Of a stretch of 54,863 nucleotides of DNA, positions 26,818-37,781 are shown piece after piece. Both the position numbers and the translations under genes were made by a program. The DNA is taken from assembly GCA_030057555.1 (NCBI GenBank), contig JASGUU010000066.1:1-54863 (forward strand), read 5' to 3'. The notes beneath the pieces were generated by a model that made no database searches, was not told the DNA's origin, and worked only from the letters and a program-made list of their open reading frames with translations. This stretch comes from Bacillota bacterium. GTDB taxonomy: Bacteria > Bacillota > Clostridia > Saccharofermentanales > Fastidiosipilaceae. The number at the start of each line of letters is the position of its first letter. Position 1 is the stretch's first letter.

Positions 26818-28032
26818 TCAGACGATGACGGTCTCGACGGACTCGACCCTGCCACCGCTGACATAGACGCGCGGCACACGTTTCCCGATCACGGACATAA
26901 CCTCGTAGGAAATGCTGTCCGACCAGCCGGCGAACTCGTCAACGCTGATGCCGGCAGCCGCGGGGGCGGCCGGCTCGAGTGCCGACACGCCAAAGAGCAG
27001 AGCCTCATCACCGGGCCGGACCGGTCCCGGCACATCCGTGACATCGAGCATGCAGGCATCCATGCAGATGCTGCCGACCACCGGCACGCGAACCCCGCCG
27101 ACTACGGCCCCGGCACGGCCGGTCAGGCGGCGCGTAAACCCATCCGCATAACCGATCGGGATGGTGGCGATGCGCGAAGGCCGCTGCGTCACGAAGCGGC
27201 GGCCGTAGGAGATCGCTGAGCCGGCCTCGACCTCCTTTACGTGGATGATATCCGAATGCAGGGACATGGCCGGCCGGAAGAGCGACCGGAACTGGCCGCA
27301 GCAGTCGGGCATCTGGCCGTAAAGCACGAGACCGGGGCGCACCATGTCGAGGTGCATCTCCGGGAAGCGCAGCAGGGCGGCGGAGTTGCAGCAGTGCTTG
27401 ATGGGCACATAGACACCGGCCCGCTCGAGCTCCTGACAGACGGCCAGGAAGCGTCCGAACTGCGCGCGCACATAGTCTGTATCTTCTTCGTCTGCGGTGG
27501 CGAAGTGGGTGTAGACACCCTCCACACGCACGTGGGAGAGGGCGGCGATCCCGGCCACGGTACGCACGGTGTCAAAGCCCGCCACGTAGCCGACACGGCC
27601 CATGCCCGTGTCGACCTTGACATGGACTGTCGCGATCACGCCGAGCCGCCGGGCGGCGTTGTCAATCGCCGTGACCAGCTCGGGGCTGTAGATCGTCTGG
27701 GTGATACCGTAGCTGACAATCTCCTCGGCACGCGCCGGATCGGTATAGCTCAGCACCAGAATCGGGATGTGAATGCCGAGGCGGCGCAGCTGGATGGCCT
27801 CGTCGAGCATCGACACGGCGAGGCGGTCGGCGCCGGCTGCCTGCATGCGCCCCACGACCCTGCGGACACCATGCCCGTAGGCGTCGGCCTTGACCACGCA
27901 CATCAGCTGGGTGCTGTGCCAGAGAAGGCGGCGGACGGCACGGATATTGTGCTCGATCGCATCGAGATCGACCTCGACCCAGGAGCGGTTGATGGGGTAG
28001 CCGGGGAGATCGGGCTTCAGGCGTGTGTTCAT
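26818..28032 (-). CDS. alr: Alanine racemase
   Basis: PLP enzyme that interconverts L- and D-alanine for peptidoglycan. The Schiff-base lysine lies in VVKADAYGHG near residue 42 and the second catalytic tyrosine region in AISYGRRF near 280; both are intact. ATG 28032 is chosen because it gives the typical start and overlaps the stop of the NAD(P)HX repair gene by four bases; a longer open frame exists upstream but lies over that gene. Length is 404 residues. An alr-nnr pairing is a common arrangement. Confidence 0.93.
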   Translation of the reverse strand: MNTRLKPDLPGYPINRSWVEVDLDAIEHNIRAVRRLLWHSTQLMCVVKADAYGHGVRRVVGRMQAAGADRLAVSMLDEAIQLRRLGIHIPILVLSYTDPARAEEIVSYGITQTIYSPELVTAIDNAARRLGVIATVHVKVDTGMGRVGYVAGFDTVRTVAGIAALSHVRVEGVYTHFATADEEDTDYVRAQFGRFLAVCQELERAGVYVPIKHCCNSAALLRFPEMHLDMVRPGLVLYGQMPDCCGQFRSLFRPAMSLHSDIIHVKEVEAGSAISYGRRFVTQRPSRIATIPIGYADGFTRRLTGRAGAVVGGVRVPVVGSICMDACMLDVTDVPGPVRPGDEALLFGVSALEPAAPAAAGISVDEFAGWSDSISYEVMSVIGKRVPRVYVSGGRVESVETVIV

Positions 28033-29687
28033 GGTGCTTCCATCTCCTCCCTGAGGGCGGCGGTCGCGCGGAAGGAACGCGAGAGACCAGTGAACCATGC
28101 ATCCGCGACAAGACCCCGCTCGCCGCAGGAGGGCAGCATGCGGTCGGCGGCATCGCCGTGCAGCCAGACCGCGAGCTCCACGGCATCGGTCAGAGGCAGT
28201 TCGGAGGCGCAAAGAGCGAGCATGAGACCGGCGAGCAGGTCGCCGGAACCGCCGCGGGCGAGGCCGGCGTTCCCGCTCGTGTTGATGCGCAGGGGAACAG
28301 CCGGGTCGGGGCAGGCGATGACGGTGCCGGCGCCCTTCAGCACGATGATGGACCCCGTTTTCGCGGCCAGACGGCGGGCAGCCGCGAGGCGGCTCTCACC
28401 GGAGGCAAAGGGCTCGAGGCGCTGGAACTCGCCGGGATGCGGGGTCAGCACGGCCGGCTCCTGTCCGCGCCCGGAGCGGGCGCGGAGGGCGGCGAAGGCG
28501 GACCCGCGATCGCCGTCAAGGGCCAGGGCATTCAGGGCATCGGCGTCGAGGATCAGGCGGCGGGCGTGGCGCAGGGCGGTCTCGATCAGGGACAGGCGCG
28601 GCAGCCCGGGAACAGGACCGGCGGCGAGGCCGGGGCCGACCAGGACGGCGTCACTGGCGGCGGCAGCCGCGGCGAAGGCGTCAAGCGGCGCATCGTCGGG
28701 CCAGGAGCGGATGAGGGTTTCGGGCTTTGCCTGCAATATGAGACGTGCGAGCTCAGGCGCGGCCATGGCGGTCACGAGTCCCGCTCCGCCGGCGTGGGCG
28801 GCACGGGCGGCGAGCAGGGCCGCACCGGGATAGGCCGGGCTGCCGGCCGCCAGCAGGACGTGGCCGCGGCTGCCCTTGTGGGCATCGGTTCTGACGGGCG
28901 GCAGCAGGCGGGCGGCATGCGGGGCATCGAGGAGCACAGTGGTCCAGGGATCGCTCAGGGCCTCAATCCTCGTGCGCAGCCAGGCATCGGGGACCCCCAG
29001 ACTGCAGACCTCGATGCGGCCGGCCAGTCCGCGGCCGGGCCAGGTCCAGTAGCCGGTCGAGGCAAAGAGAAAGGACGCCGTCACCGTAGCATGCACCGCC
29101 GCCTCCGGGGAGGCGAGGCGGCCGTCGTCGGCGGCGACGCCCGAGGGCAGGTCGCAGGCGAGGACGGGCAGTTCCGGATAACGGGCGAGCGTCCGGCAGT
29201 AGGCGGCGAAAGCCGGAGTCACGGGGCGGTCGGGGTTGAAACCGGCACCGTAGACGGCATCGACGAGAACGAGGCGGTCGCCCGCGCCATAAGACCGGAG
29301 CGCAGCGATACGTTCCCCGAGTTCCGCGAGCGAAAAGATCGGGATGTTAAGTTGACGTGCCGTCCTGAACATGATGGCTGCATCCCCGGTCGTGCGTACA
29401 CCATCGGGATCGAGGGAGTAGACTTCAACCCGCTGCACCAGGCCCGACAGCTGGCGGGCGAGGGCGAGTCCGTCGCCGCCGTTGCCGCCGGTTCCACAGG
29501 CGATGAAGACGAGGGCGCGCCGGACAGGTATGCCGCGCTCCGCGAGCAGCTCCCCGAGGACGCGCCGCAGTTCAGCGGCCGCGCGGTCCATCAGCAGCAG
29601 GGTCGGAAGACCGAGCTCCGCGGCGATGGCGAGATCCAGGGCCTTTGTGCCGCGGGCACCGATCGTCAGCGTGGGACTAGAGAACAT
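28029..29687 (-). CDS. nnr: Bifunctional NAD(P)H-hydrate epimerase / ADP-dependent dehydratase
   Basis: Repairs damaged hydrated NAD(P)H. The N-terminal YjeF domain (about 1-210) has the ACGTGGNGGDGL motif; the C-terminal ribokinase-like dehydratase (about 235-540) has HKGSRGHVLL, the LTPHPGEFQRL motif and GSGDLLAG near 480. Fusion of both activities is the usual form and the 552-residue length fits. Its ATG lies inside the end of the HAD phosphatase gene (11-bp overlap), and it overlaps alr downstream, giving a tightly packed unit. Confidence 0.93.
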   Translation of the reverse strand: MFSSPTLTIGARGTKALDLAIAAELGLPTLLLMDRAAAELRRVLGELLAERGIPVRRALVFIACGTGGNGGDGLALARQLSGLVQRVEVYSLDPDGVRTTGDAAIMFRTARQLNIPIFSLAELGERIAALRSYGAGDRLVLVDAVYGAGFNPDRPVTPAFAAYCRTLARYPELPVLACDLPSGVAADDGRLASPEAAVHATVTASFLFASTGYWTWPGRGLAGRIEVCSLGVPDAWLRTRIEALSDPWTTVLLDAPHAARLLPPVRTDAHKGSRGHVLLAAGSPAYPGAALLAARAAHAGGAGLVTAMAAPELARLILQAKPETLIRSWPDDAPLDAFAAAAAASDAVLVGPGLAAGPVPGLPRLSLIETALRHARRLILDADALNALALDGDRGSAFAALRARSGRGQEPAVLTPHPGEFQRLEPFASGESRLAAARRLAAKTGSIIVLKGAGTVIACPDPAVPLRINTSGNAGLARGGSGDLLAGLMLALCASELPLTDAVELAVWLHGDAADRMLPSCGERGLVADAWFTGLSRSFRATAALREEMEAP

Positions 29688-30540
29688 AGGTCCGCAGGGC
29701 GGCGGCGACCCCGTCTTCGTCGTTTGAGGCAGTCACGAGGTCGGCGGCGGCGAGCACCTCCGGCACGGAATTTGCCATCGCCACGCTGAAACCGGCGAAC
29801 TCGAGCATGTCGAGGTCGTTGTCAAAATCTCCGAAGGCCATCACCTGATCGGGTTCGAGGCCGAGATGGCGGGTGAGGGCGGCGAGGGCACGACCTTTCG
29901 AGATGCCGGCCGGCAGAACCTCGTAGAGTTCGGGACCGGACGCGACAAAGAGCAGGTCGGGCTCGGCGGCGACAAAGGCCTCAAGGGCTGCGAGGCTGGC
30001 CGGAGACGGCTGATAGACCAGCAGCTTCGACACGGCGAGCTGCGTCGCACGGGCGCGTGCGGCGACGGCGTCGATGCCGGGGGCGAGGCGCTCGAGATTC
30101 ATCAGCGGCAGATCCGCGGCGGCGGCGTCACGGTTGTACTTTTCAAAGTTCCTCATGCGCAGGCTGTTGGCGGTGAACAGGTTGAGCTCCGGCGCCAGAA
30201 TCGAGAGATCGAGTTCATGCTGCCAGGCGAAGTCTATCATCCTGCCGAGCGCACCATGGTCGAGGCGGATGTCGAGGGCCGTCTCCCCCGTATCCGGATG
30301 GATGACGATCGCGCCGTTCGAGGTGATCAGGGGAACAACGATGTCGAGGGCGCGGGAGAAGACCTGCAGCATGGTGTAGATGCGGCCGGACGCGATGGTC
30401 AGGTGTATGTTTCGTGCGCGCAGCTCACGGGCCACCGCGAGGGTGGCCGGGCTCAGCGTTTTCTCACTGGTCAGCAGTGTGCCGTCGAGGTCGCAGGCGA
30501 CCAGACGAATCCGGCGGCCGCGTTCTGAGAGTGCAGGCAT
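29677..30540 (-). CDS. Cof-type HAD phosphatase
   Basis: Predicted soluble sugar-phosphate or nucleotide phosphatase of 287 residues. Motif I is ACDLDGTLLTSEK near residue 15 with both catalytic aspartates, motif II threonine/serine near 50 (TIASGR), motif III lysine near 215 (SKGRAL) and motif IV GDFDNDLDML near 240. The type II cap between 85 and 200 places it in the Cof/YidA group. ATG 30540 fits the family start; the frame continues upstream over thioredoxin without support. The substrate is unknown. Confidence 0.9.
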   Translation of the reverse strand: MPALSERGRRIRLVACDLDGTLLTSEKTLSPATLAVARELRARNIHLTIASGRIYTMLQVFSRALDIVVPLITSNGAIVIHPDTGETALDIRLDHGALGRMIDFAWQHELDLSILAPELNLFTANSLRMRNFEKYNRDAAAADLPLMNLERLAPGIDAVAARARATQLAVSKLLVYQPSPASLAALEAFVAAEPDLLFVASGPELYEVLPAGISKGRALAALTRHLGLEPDQVMAFGDFDNDLDMLEFAGFSVAMANSVPEVLAAADLVTASNDEDGVAAALRTYVL

Positions 30541-30544
30541 CGCG

Positions 30545-30865
30545 CTAGCTCCGCAGCAGGCGGTCGACGGCGGCGGTGATGTCCTCGTAGGGACGGACAC
30601 CAACGAGTCTGGCGCTGATCTGTCCGCCGCGCAGCAGCAGCAGCGTCGGGATGGTCGTGATGTGATAGCGGTCGGCCAGCTCCTCCGCAGCGTCGATGTC
30701 GACGGCCCCGACCAGCAGGCGATCACGGTACTCGGTCGCCAGCCGCTCGACCAGCGGCCGCATCCGGGCGCAGGGACCGCACCAGTCGGCGGTGAACTCC
30801 AGCAGTACCGGCGTGGTGGCCCGGCCCACCAGTTCGTCATAATTCTCGTTTGTAATCTCTCGCAT
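30545..30865 (-). CDS. trxA: Thioredoxin
   Basis: Small disulfide reductase of 106 residues with the classical WCGPC active site near residue 28 and the cis-proline segment TIPTLLLLR near 70. ATG 30865 has a strong ribosome site (GGAGG six bases away); a start 21 bases earlier is also open but less likely. It is first of the trxA-HAD-nnr-alr group and ends 4 bases before the HAD start. Confidence 0.93.
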   Translation of the reverse strand: MREITNENYDELVGRATTPVLLEFTADWCGPCARMRPLVERLATEYRDRLLVGAVDIDAAEELADRYHITTIPTLLLLRGGQISARLVGVRPYEDITAAVDRLLRS

Positions 30866-30954
30866 CCCGATCCTCCCTGCCTGCAACCGGCTTTCTGTCC
30901 GGATTATAGGTGCCCGGCAGCGCCCGGCTCAGTAACGTCCGGCACACCCCGGCG

Positions 30955-31908
30955 TCAGGGCGACCCGCGACCCGCGGCCGCGCTGGTTTCCGCAATCCGG
31001 GTCAGATCGTAGGGCGTCTCCTGATAGACATAGTAGTTGAGCCAGTTGGCAAAGAGCAGATTGGCTGCCGAGCGCCAGCGCACGATCGGAGGCTTCGTGG
31101 GGTCGTCATCCGGGTAGTAGTTGGTCGGCAGCTGGATGTCGATGCCCTTTGCGATGTCTCGTTCGTATTCCTGGCGCAGCGTCATGGGATCATACTCGAG
31201 GTGGCCGGTCACGAAGATACGGCGGCCGCTGGTGTCGCGCGCGGCCATAACACCCGAATCGGGCGAGGTCGAGAGGAGCTCCAGATCGGGGCAGGCGAGG
31301 ATGTCCTCCTCCCTCACTTCGGTATAGCGGGAGTGGGGCACATAGAAGCGGTCGTCAAAGCCCCTGAAGAGCCGGATCGGATGGGTAAAGGCGAGCGTGT
31401 GTTCGTAGACGCCAAAGACCTTGTAGCCGAGCTTGTACTTGGGAATTCCATAGTGGTGGTAGAGGCCCGCCTGCGCTCCCCAGCAGATGTAGAGCGTCGA
31501 CCAGACATGCGTGTTCGACCAGTCCATAATGCGGCAGAGCTCGTCCCAGTAGGCGACCTCCTCATACTCCATCAGCTCGACGGGGGCTCCGGTAATGATC
31601 ATGCCGTCGAAGCGCTCGTCCTGTATTTCGCTGAAGGTGTTATAGAAGCGGGCCAGATGAGTGCGCGAAGTATGCCGCGGCGTGTAGGACTCGGTATAGA
31701 GCAGATAGGGCTCAACCTGCAGCGGGGTGTTGCTGAGCAGGCGGAAAAGCTGGGTCTCCGTCGTGATCTTCGTCGGCATGAGATTCACAATGAGGATGCG
31801 CAGAGCACGGATATCCTGCGTCCTCGCCCGGTGCTGGTTCATGAAGAAGACACCCTCGCGCTCGAGGGTTTGGGCAGCGGGAATCTCGTTGGGTATCGTG
31901 ATCGGCAT
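30955..31908 (-). CDS. metA: Homoserine O-acyltransferase, MetA family
   Basis: First committed step of methionine synthesis, acylating homoserine. The 317-residue protein has the family start ([11 protein letters not shown]), the nucleophilic cysteine in YICWGAQAG near 142, and the catalytic histidine and glutamate in the [10 protein letters not shown] and [11 protein letters not shown] segments. In Bacillota this family is usually acetyl-CoA-specific, but donor choice depends on single residues I did not score. Only 91 bases separate it from the upstream kinase gene, and no S-box or T-box is visible there. Confidence 0.93.
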   Translation of the reverse strand: MPITIPNEIPAAQTLEREGVFFMNQHRARTQDIRALRILIVNLMPTKITTETQLFRLLSNTPLQVEPYLLYTESYTPRHTSRTHLARFYNTFSEIQDERFDGMIITGAPVELMEYEEVAYWDELCRIMDWSNTHVWSTLYICWGAQAGLYHHYGIPKYKLGYKVFGVYEHTLAFTHPIRLFRGFDDRFYVPHSRYTEVREEDILACPDLELLSTSPDSGVMAARDTSGRRIFVTGHLEYDPMTLRQEYERDIAKGIDIQLPTNYYPDDDPTKPPIVRWRSAANLLFANWLNYYVYQETPYDLTRIAETSAAAGRGSP

Positions 31909-31999
31909 CTCGGGTCACCTGCGTTTGGTATCAATACGAAGCGGCTGCTTGTGCGGCGATTATAGCATCAGCCCTCTCACGGCCCGTCCGGCCGCCCGC

Positions 32000-32995
32000 T
32001 CAGCTGATAAACTCGTTCAGGATTGAGTGTTCGGGAACGTTGGCCGGCGAGATGGCGGGGACTTCGTCCGTCGCGGCGAGAATGCGGCGTGCCTCGCGCA
32101 GGGCCCTGGGGAGATCGGCATAGTAGAGGCCATCCCTCACGTAGGTCGAGGGTGGCAGTTCACCGCGCGCATGGGCCTCGAGATCGGAGCGGATGGCATC
32201 GCCGGCGAGTTTCGGTATGATCAGAAACTCATAGGCGAGGGCCGTGTTGATGAAGTAGTCCGCCGCCTCGAGATAGGAGGGAAAGATGTCGGCTTCCGTC
32301 TGGTCCATCATCGGCCAGTAGTCGAGCGTCGCCACGGCGTTGGTGCCGCGGTGCCGGACATCGCGGGAGATGCGCCGCATGATGCGGATGTCACGCGAAT
32401 CGAGCAGGCTGCGGTCCGAACCGAGTGTCGCCCAGGGCGTCAGCATGACGCGTACGCAGGCGCTGGAATTGAGCCTGGCGGAGACGGCGGGACTCAGGCC
32501 GTGCAGGCCCTCGACCAGAAGAACGCCGTTGGGCGGGATGCGCGTACGGTTTTCCTCCCACCAGTGACGCGAGCGGGTGAGAAATTCAAAACGGGGAACG
32601 ATAACTTCGCCGCCACCGAGCAGTGTCTCCAGCTGATCGATCATCAGCGGGACATCCAGGGCCTCGAGGCTCTCGAAGTCGGGCCGGCCGTCGACGTATC
32701 TGGGCTCCATCTCGTCACTGTAGTAATTGTCGAGCGAAACCGTTATCGAAGGACGTCCGTAGAGCGCCAGCGCGGAGGCGATACGGTGGGTAAAGGTGGT
32801 CTTCCCCGAGGACGAGGGGCCTGAAATGAAGATCGCCCTGATTTCCGGATCCCAGGCGACGCGGTTCGCAATACTCTGAAGCTGCTCGAGCAGCCTCGTC
32901 TCGCAGTTTCGGATAAAGCCGGGCAGACTGCGCGAACCCAGCTGATTTTCGAGCTGATTAGTCGTGTAGTAGACTTTCTCGCCTGCAACAGCCAT
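32000..32995 (-). CDS. Uridine kinase-like nucleoside kinase
   Basis: P-loop kinase of 331 residues. Walker A is SGPSSSGKTTF near residue 63, and the SLDNYYSDE segment near 90 matches uridine kinase/phosphoribulokinase folds. Clostridial members of this group are often about 550 residues with an N-terminal TGS/threonyl-tRNA-synthetase-like part; here only a short 45-residue leader remains, so it is a compact form. The substrate is probably a nucleoside, not proven. It is followed by metA after 91 bases. Confidence 0.83.
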   Translation of the reverse strand: MAVAGEKVYYTTNQLENQLGSRSLPGFIRNCETRLLEQLQSIANRVAWDPEIRAIFISGPSSSGKTTFTHRIASALALYGRPSITVSLDNYYSDEMEPRYVDGRPDFESLEALDVPLMIDQLETLLGGGEVIVPRFEFLTRSRHWWEENRTRIPPNGVLLVEGLHGLSPAVSARLNSSACVRVMLTPWATLGSDRSLLDSRDIRIMRRISRDVRHRGTNAVATLDYWPMMDQTEADIFPSYLEAADYFINTALAYEFLIIPKLAGDAIRSDLEAHARGELPPSTYVRDGLYYADLPRALREARRILAATDEVPAISPANVPEHSILNEFIS

Positions 32996-33196
32996 CTACT
33001 GGCTCCTCCTCACTCATTTCCCCGTAATTGGGAAAAGTATAGCAAAGGCGGCAGTGTGTACGGGATGCCTGTGTGTCTGAGCAGTCTCACAGTGGCAACA
33101 TTTCCGGTGTAAAAGCCGTTTTCTGGCCCCGGCTGCCTCCTGCGGACGTGATCCAGTGTCTACAAAATCATCCACAGCGACCGGAAATACTGCGGG

Positions 33197-33620
33197 TGCA
33201 CGTGCAAAATGCCGAAAAGCGGGTGAGCAGGCCAGAAGCACCGCTGGCAAGGAAGATGAGCAGCTTGCGGATTTCTGGTGGTCGAAACGAAGAGTAATCC
33301 AAAAAATCATTTGGATTACTCGCTGTCTTGACCACGAAAAAGGGCGCGCCGCTGTGCGGCGTGCAGGCCGTAGTGCGGCGCTGCTTGTCGGGATCGCCTT
33401 TGTCACGGCATCAGGGCAACAGAACCTGGATCACTTCACAATCGCCTTGAAAGTACCAGGTCGTGCCTGTCATCCTCGCCGCTCGCTATCCTATCGCATA
33501 CCATTCTCATTCCGGCAGTTTGTGAGGACGATCGTCATGCGGGCGGCTGCGCTGAAACTCCGGTGCTACCGGTATTTGAGGAAGGCTCAAAACAGGTTTT
33601 AATCGTCCCGACAAATATGA
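33197..33620 (+). repeat. Dispersed repeat family, copy A (full length)
   Basis: About 424 bases that match, in inverted orientation, 43572-43993. The left end is near GTGCACGT at 33197, the right end near GTCCCGACAA at 33606-33620. A hairpin spans 33278-33335: outer GTGGTC/GACCAC, inner 12-bp perfect stem GAGTAATCCAAA/TTTGGATTACTC with a 6-base loop. An open frame of about 148 codons crosses it, but base differences from copy B fall on all codon positions, so it is probably not coding. Bases 32996-33196 hold nothing recognised. Confidence 0.85.
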
Positions 33621-33669
33621 CATGCACCCAAATACTGCGGCCACAGCGCACGAGCTCCGCTACTTCCGC

Positions 33670-33675
33670 TATAAT
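33670..33675 (+). promoter_or_regulatory. Probable -10 box of the enolase promoter
   Basis: A perfect TATAAT lies 95 bases ahead of the enolase ATG. The -35 position (about 33647-33652) is poor. The leader between it and the gene has a short inverted repeat (GAGCTGCTTAAGCAG, 33692-33706) and a ribosome site GGGAGG before the ATG. Confidence 0.55.
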
Positions 33676-33712
33676 AGTAGGAGTTATCTGCTTTGAGCTG
33701 CTTAAGCAGTGA

Positions 33713-35074
<1,362 letters not shown>

Positions 35075-35117
35075 GATCCGCAGCGCCGTTAACACGGCAC
35101 ACGGAACATGCAGAGGT

Positions 35118-35141
35118 CCCCGGCAAGAGCCGGGGGCTTTT
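35118..35141 (+). terminator. Rho-independent terminator of enolase
   Basis: A 7-bp stem CCCCGGC/GCCGGGG with an AAGA loop is followed by GC and TTTT, 43 bases after the stop codon. Confidence 0.9.
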
Positions 35142-35159
35142 GACAGAAGGAGCTGACCG

Positions 35160-36956
35160 ATGACGAAGCCGAAGCTTCCGACCCGTCACCACAGTGTCGA
35201 TGTCTGCGTCGTCGGCGGCGGACTCGCAGGTGTCGCGGCGGCCATTGCCGCGGCCCGCAACGGCGCCCGCTGCCTCATCGTGCAGGACCGCCCCATGTTC
35301 GGGGGCAACTCCTCCTCCGAGGTGCGTATGTGGGTCACGGGCGCCCACGGTCCGGGCAATCGTGAAACGGGCATCATCGAGGAGATCGCCCTCGAGAATC
35401 TGCGCCGCAACCCGCACAAGAACTTCCCGGTCTGGGATTCCATACTCTACGAAAAAGTGCGCTTTCAGCCCGGCCTCGGCTACCTGCTCAACACCAGCTG
35501 TTTCGACGCCGAAATGGCGGAGGGGCGCATCCGCAGCATCCGCTGCTGGCAGCTGACCACGCAGACCTTCCATGAAATTGAGGCGCGGTTCTTCATCGAC
35601 TGTTCGGGCGACTCCATCCTCGCCCCGCTGACGGGCGCACCCTGGCGCCACGGCCGCGAGGGCCGCTCGGAATACGGTGAGGACATCGCGCCGGCGGAGG
35701 CCGACAGCCGCACCATGGGCAGTTCCTGCCTGATCCAGCTGCGCGAGACAGAGAGGGAGCGTCAGTTTGTCGCCCCTGACTGGGCACTTGATGTCACGGC
35801 GGAGAACAGCCGCCACCGTCCCGCCAACCCCACACAGCCCGGCGAGAACTTCTGGTACCTCGAGCTCGGCGGAGACCGCGACACGATTCGGGACGCCGAA
35901 GAGATCCGCGATGAGCTGCAGGATCTCGGCTGGGGCTTTGCCTCTTTTCTCAAAAACCGCGAGCCCTGGCGCGACGCCATGCGCAACTACGATGTCGACT
36001 GGATCGGCATGCTGCCCGGGAAGCGCGAGTCGCGCCGCTATGTCGGCGCCCATGTCATGACGCAGCATGATGTCCGCGCGGGCGGCCCCTTCCCCGACAT
36101 CGTCGCCTATGGCGGCTGGACGATGGACGACCACCACCCGGCAGGCTATCGCACCGGGGCCGCAGCGACGATTTTCCACCCCGCCCCGTCGCCCTTCGGC
36201 ATTCCCTGGCGCTGCCTCTATTCCGTGGCAGTGCCGAACCTGCTCTTCGCCGGCCGCAACATCAGCGTCACCCACACCGCGATGAGCTCGACCCGCGTGA
36301 TGGCCACCTGCGCCCTGCTGGGCCAGGCCGCCGGCACCGGCGCCGCCCTCGCCGTCCGACATGGCTGCGATCCGGAGGCGGTCGGGAGGCGGCACATCGA
36401 CGAGCTGCAGCAGACGCTGATGACGGACGATGCCTGGCTGCCCGGGCTGACACGGACGATCCCGGAACTGTCACAGAGGGCAGACTATCGTGTCCTGAAC
36501 GCCTGCTCCTCCAGCCCCGCTGCCGTTCTCCGCGACGGCCACGACCGGCCGGACGCCGCCGCGAGCCACCTCTGGACGGGACAGCCCGGCTCCGTGATCG
36601 AAATCCGGCTCGACCGGCCGGCGCCCATCCGTCAGATCCGCATGGTCTTCGACAGCGACCTCGAGCGCGATACCCTGCCTGAGGCGGAACGGCGTCTGCA
36701 TCGTCCGATGGAGGCCATCTACCGCCTCAGCCAGCCGGCCCTCTATCTCCCCCACACGCTCATCCGCACCTGGCGTCTCGAGCTCGTGAGGCCGGACGGC
36801 GGCGTGGAGACCATCGCCTCCGAGTCGAGAAACAGCCGTCGCCTGGTTCTGCTGCGCCCGGAAAACCCCTGGCCCGCAGCTGCGGCTGTCCGCCTGAGCC
36901 TGCTTGAAAGCTGGGGTTGCCGTGATGCCCGCCTCTTCTCCTTTGATGTCGGCTGA
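35160..36956 (+). CDS. FAD-dependent oxidoreductase (PF12831-type) with C-terminal beta domain
   Basis: Predicted flavoprotein of 598 residues. The N-terminal dinucleotide motif (VVGGGLAGVAAAIAAA) is near residue 15, with the family's GGNSSSEVRMW segment near 48 and a second FAD site (TCALLGQAAGTGAALA) near 385. From about 445 onward there is a beta-rich domain (WTGQPGSVIEIRLDRPAP) like discoidin/sugar-binding modules. Such proteins often sit in carbohydrate-use clusters; the substrate is unknown. ATG 35160 follows AGAAGGAGC. Confidence 0.85.
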   Translation: MTKPKLPTRHHSVDVCVVGGGLAGVAAAIAAARNGARCLIVQDRPMFGGNSSSEVRMWVTGAHGPGNRETGIIEEIALENLRRNPHKNFPVWDSILYEKVRFQPGLGYLLNTSCFDAEMAEGRIRSIRCWQLTTQTFHEIEARFFIDCSGDSILAPLTGAPWRHGREGRSEYGEDIAPAEADSRTMGSSCLIQLRETERERQFVAPDWALDVTAENSRHRPANPTQPGENFWYLELGGDRDTIRDAEEIRDELQDLGWGFASFLKNREPWRDAMRNYDVDWIGMLPGKRESRRYVGAHVMTQHDVRAGGPFPDIVAYGGWTMDDHHPAGYRTGAAATIFHPAPSPFGIPWRCLYSVAVPNLLFAGRNISVTHTAMSSTRVMATCALLGQAAGTGAALAVRHGCDPEAVGRRHIDELQQTLMTDDAWLPGLTRTIPELSQRADYRVLNACSSSPAAVLRDGHDRPDAAASHLWTGQPGSVIEIRLDRPAPIRQIRMVFDSDLERDTLPEAERRLHRPMEAIYRLSQPALYLPHTLIRTWRLELVRPDGGVETIASESRNSRRLVLLRPENPWPAAAAVRLSLLESWGCRDARLFSFDVG

Positions 36957-37473
36957 ATTCCGGGCGGCCCGCAGCAGCGATCTCGAGGCTCTCGTCGCCT
37001 TCTACGACGATATCATCGACTGGCTCGACGCCACGACGAACTACCCGCGCTGGATTCGCGGAGTCTATCCCGCCGCCGATTTTCTCAGCGCTGCCATCCG
37101 TGCGGGCGAGCTCTTTCTCCTCGAAGAGAACGGCCGCATCCTCGCGGCGGGCGGGCTCAATCACAAAGTGCCGCCGGGCTATGAGCAGGCGGACTGGGGG
37201 GTTGCGGCGGGTCCGGATGAGATCTGCGCCATCCACGCCTTCGGCACCCACCCGAAGGCGATGGGACGGGGCATCGGGTCGCGTCTCATCGCGGAGCTCG
37301 TCGAACTGGCGCGGCGGCGCGGCATGCGGGCCATCCGCCTCGACGTCATCGCCGGCAACGAACCGGCCCGTGCCTTCTACCGGCGCGCCGGCTTCGCGGA
37401 GCGGGCTCATGCCAGCCTCTACTACGAAGACACGGGGTGGGAGAGTTTCACGCTCCTCGAATACCTGCTGTAG
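36925..37473 (+). CDS. GNAT-family N-acetyltransferase
   Basis: Small acetyltransferase of 182 residues with motif A KAMGRGIGSRLI near residue 110 and motif B GNEPARAFYRRAGFAE near 145. The start overlaps the end of the FAD enzyme gene by about 30 bases. The best start is ATG 36925; TTG 36904 and ATG 36946 are also open. The substrate is unknown. The overlap suggests co-transcription with the FAD enzyme. Confidence 0.87.
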   Translation: MPASSPLMSAEFRAARSSDLEALVAFYDDIIDWLDATTNYPRWIRGVYPAADFLSAAIRAGELFLLEENGRILAAGGLNHKVPPGYEQADWGVAAGPDEICAIHAFGTHPKAMGRGIGSRLIAELVELARRRGMRAIRLDVIAGNEPARAFYRRAGFAERAHASLYYEDTGWESFTLLEYLL

Positions 37474-37781
37474 GGGCATTGTCCGTGCAGGATTTCAAGG
37501 CTCCGACAGATCAGCTGCATAAACACGCGTATATTTGCCTATCGCAATGATTTTTGCATTTAGATGGGCAATCATCCGTAATTTCGTTTCCAAAACTGCA
37601 AAAGACTGAAGTTCAGCACAGCAAAAGACCGGAAAAGCTTATGACGTGCTGTGGACAGTGCCGTCCGGGTGACACCGAAAATCGTCCAGAGCGCGCCAGC
37701 TGCACGTAAAAGGGGCAGCGGAGAACTGTCGCTCTCCACCACCCCTCCGCAACCCTGCTCAGCAGCCGGCAGCCGTCGTTA
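37474..37781. other. Intergenic gap between convergent genes
   Basis: The gap is AT-richer at 37510-37610. TGCA-type half-sites occur at 37516 and 37555, with TGCC at 37536, weakly like the phased arrays at 9818 and 18437, though this is downstream of both genes. No coding sequence and no clear terminator. Confidence 0.5.

Noticed and set aside
27241-29789. Plus-strand frames of over 500 codons opposite alr and nnr
   Set aside because: They are glycine/arginine-rich antisense frames typical of high-GC DNA; the minus-strand enzymes are unmistakable.
31909-31999. SAM riboswitch or T-box before metA
   Set aside because: The gap is only 91 bases and contains no long leader, terminator or conserved S-box core.
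33156-33602. Open frame of 148 codons over repeat copy A, with similar frame in copy B
   Set aside because: Differences between the copies hit all codon positions and indels change frame; the similarity is that of a DNA element, not of a protein.
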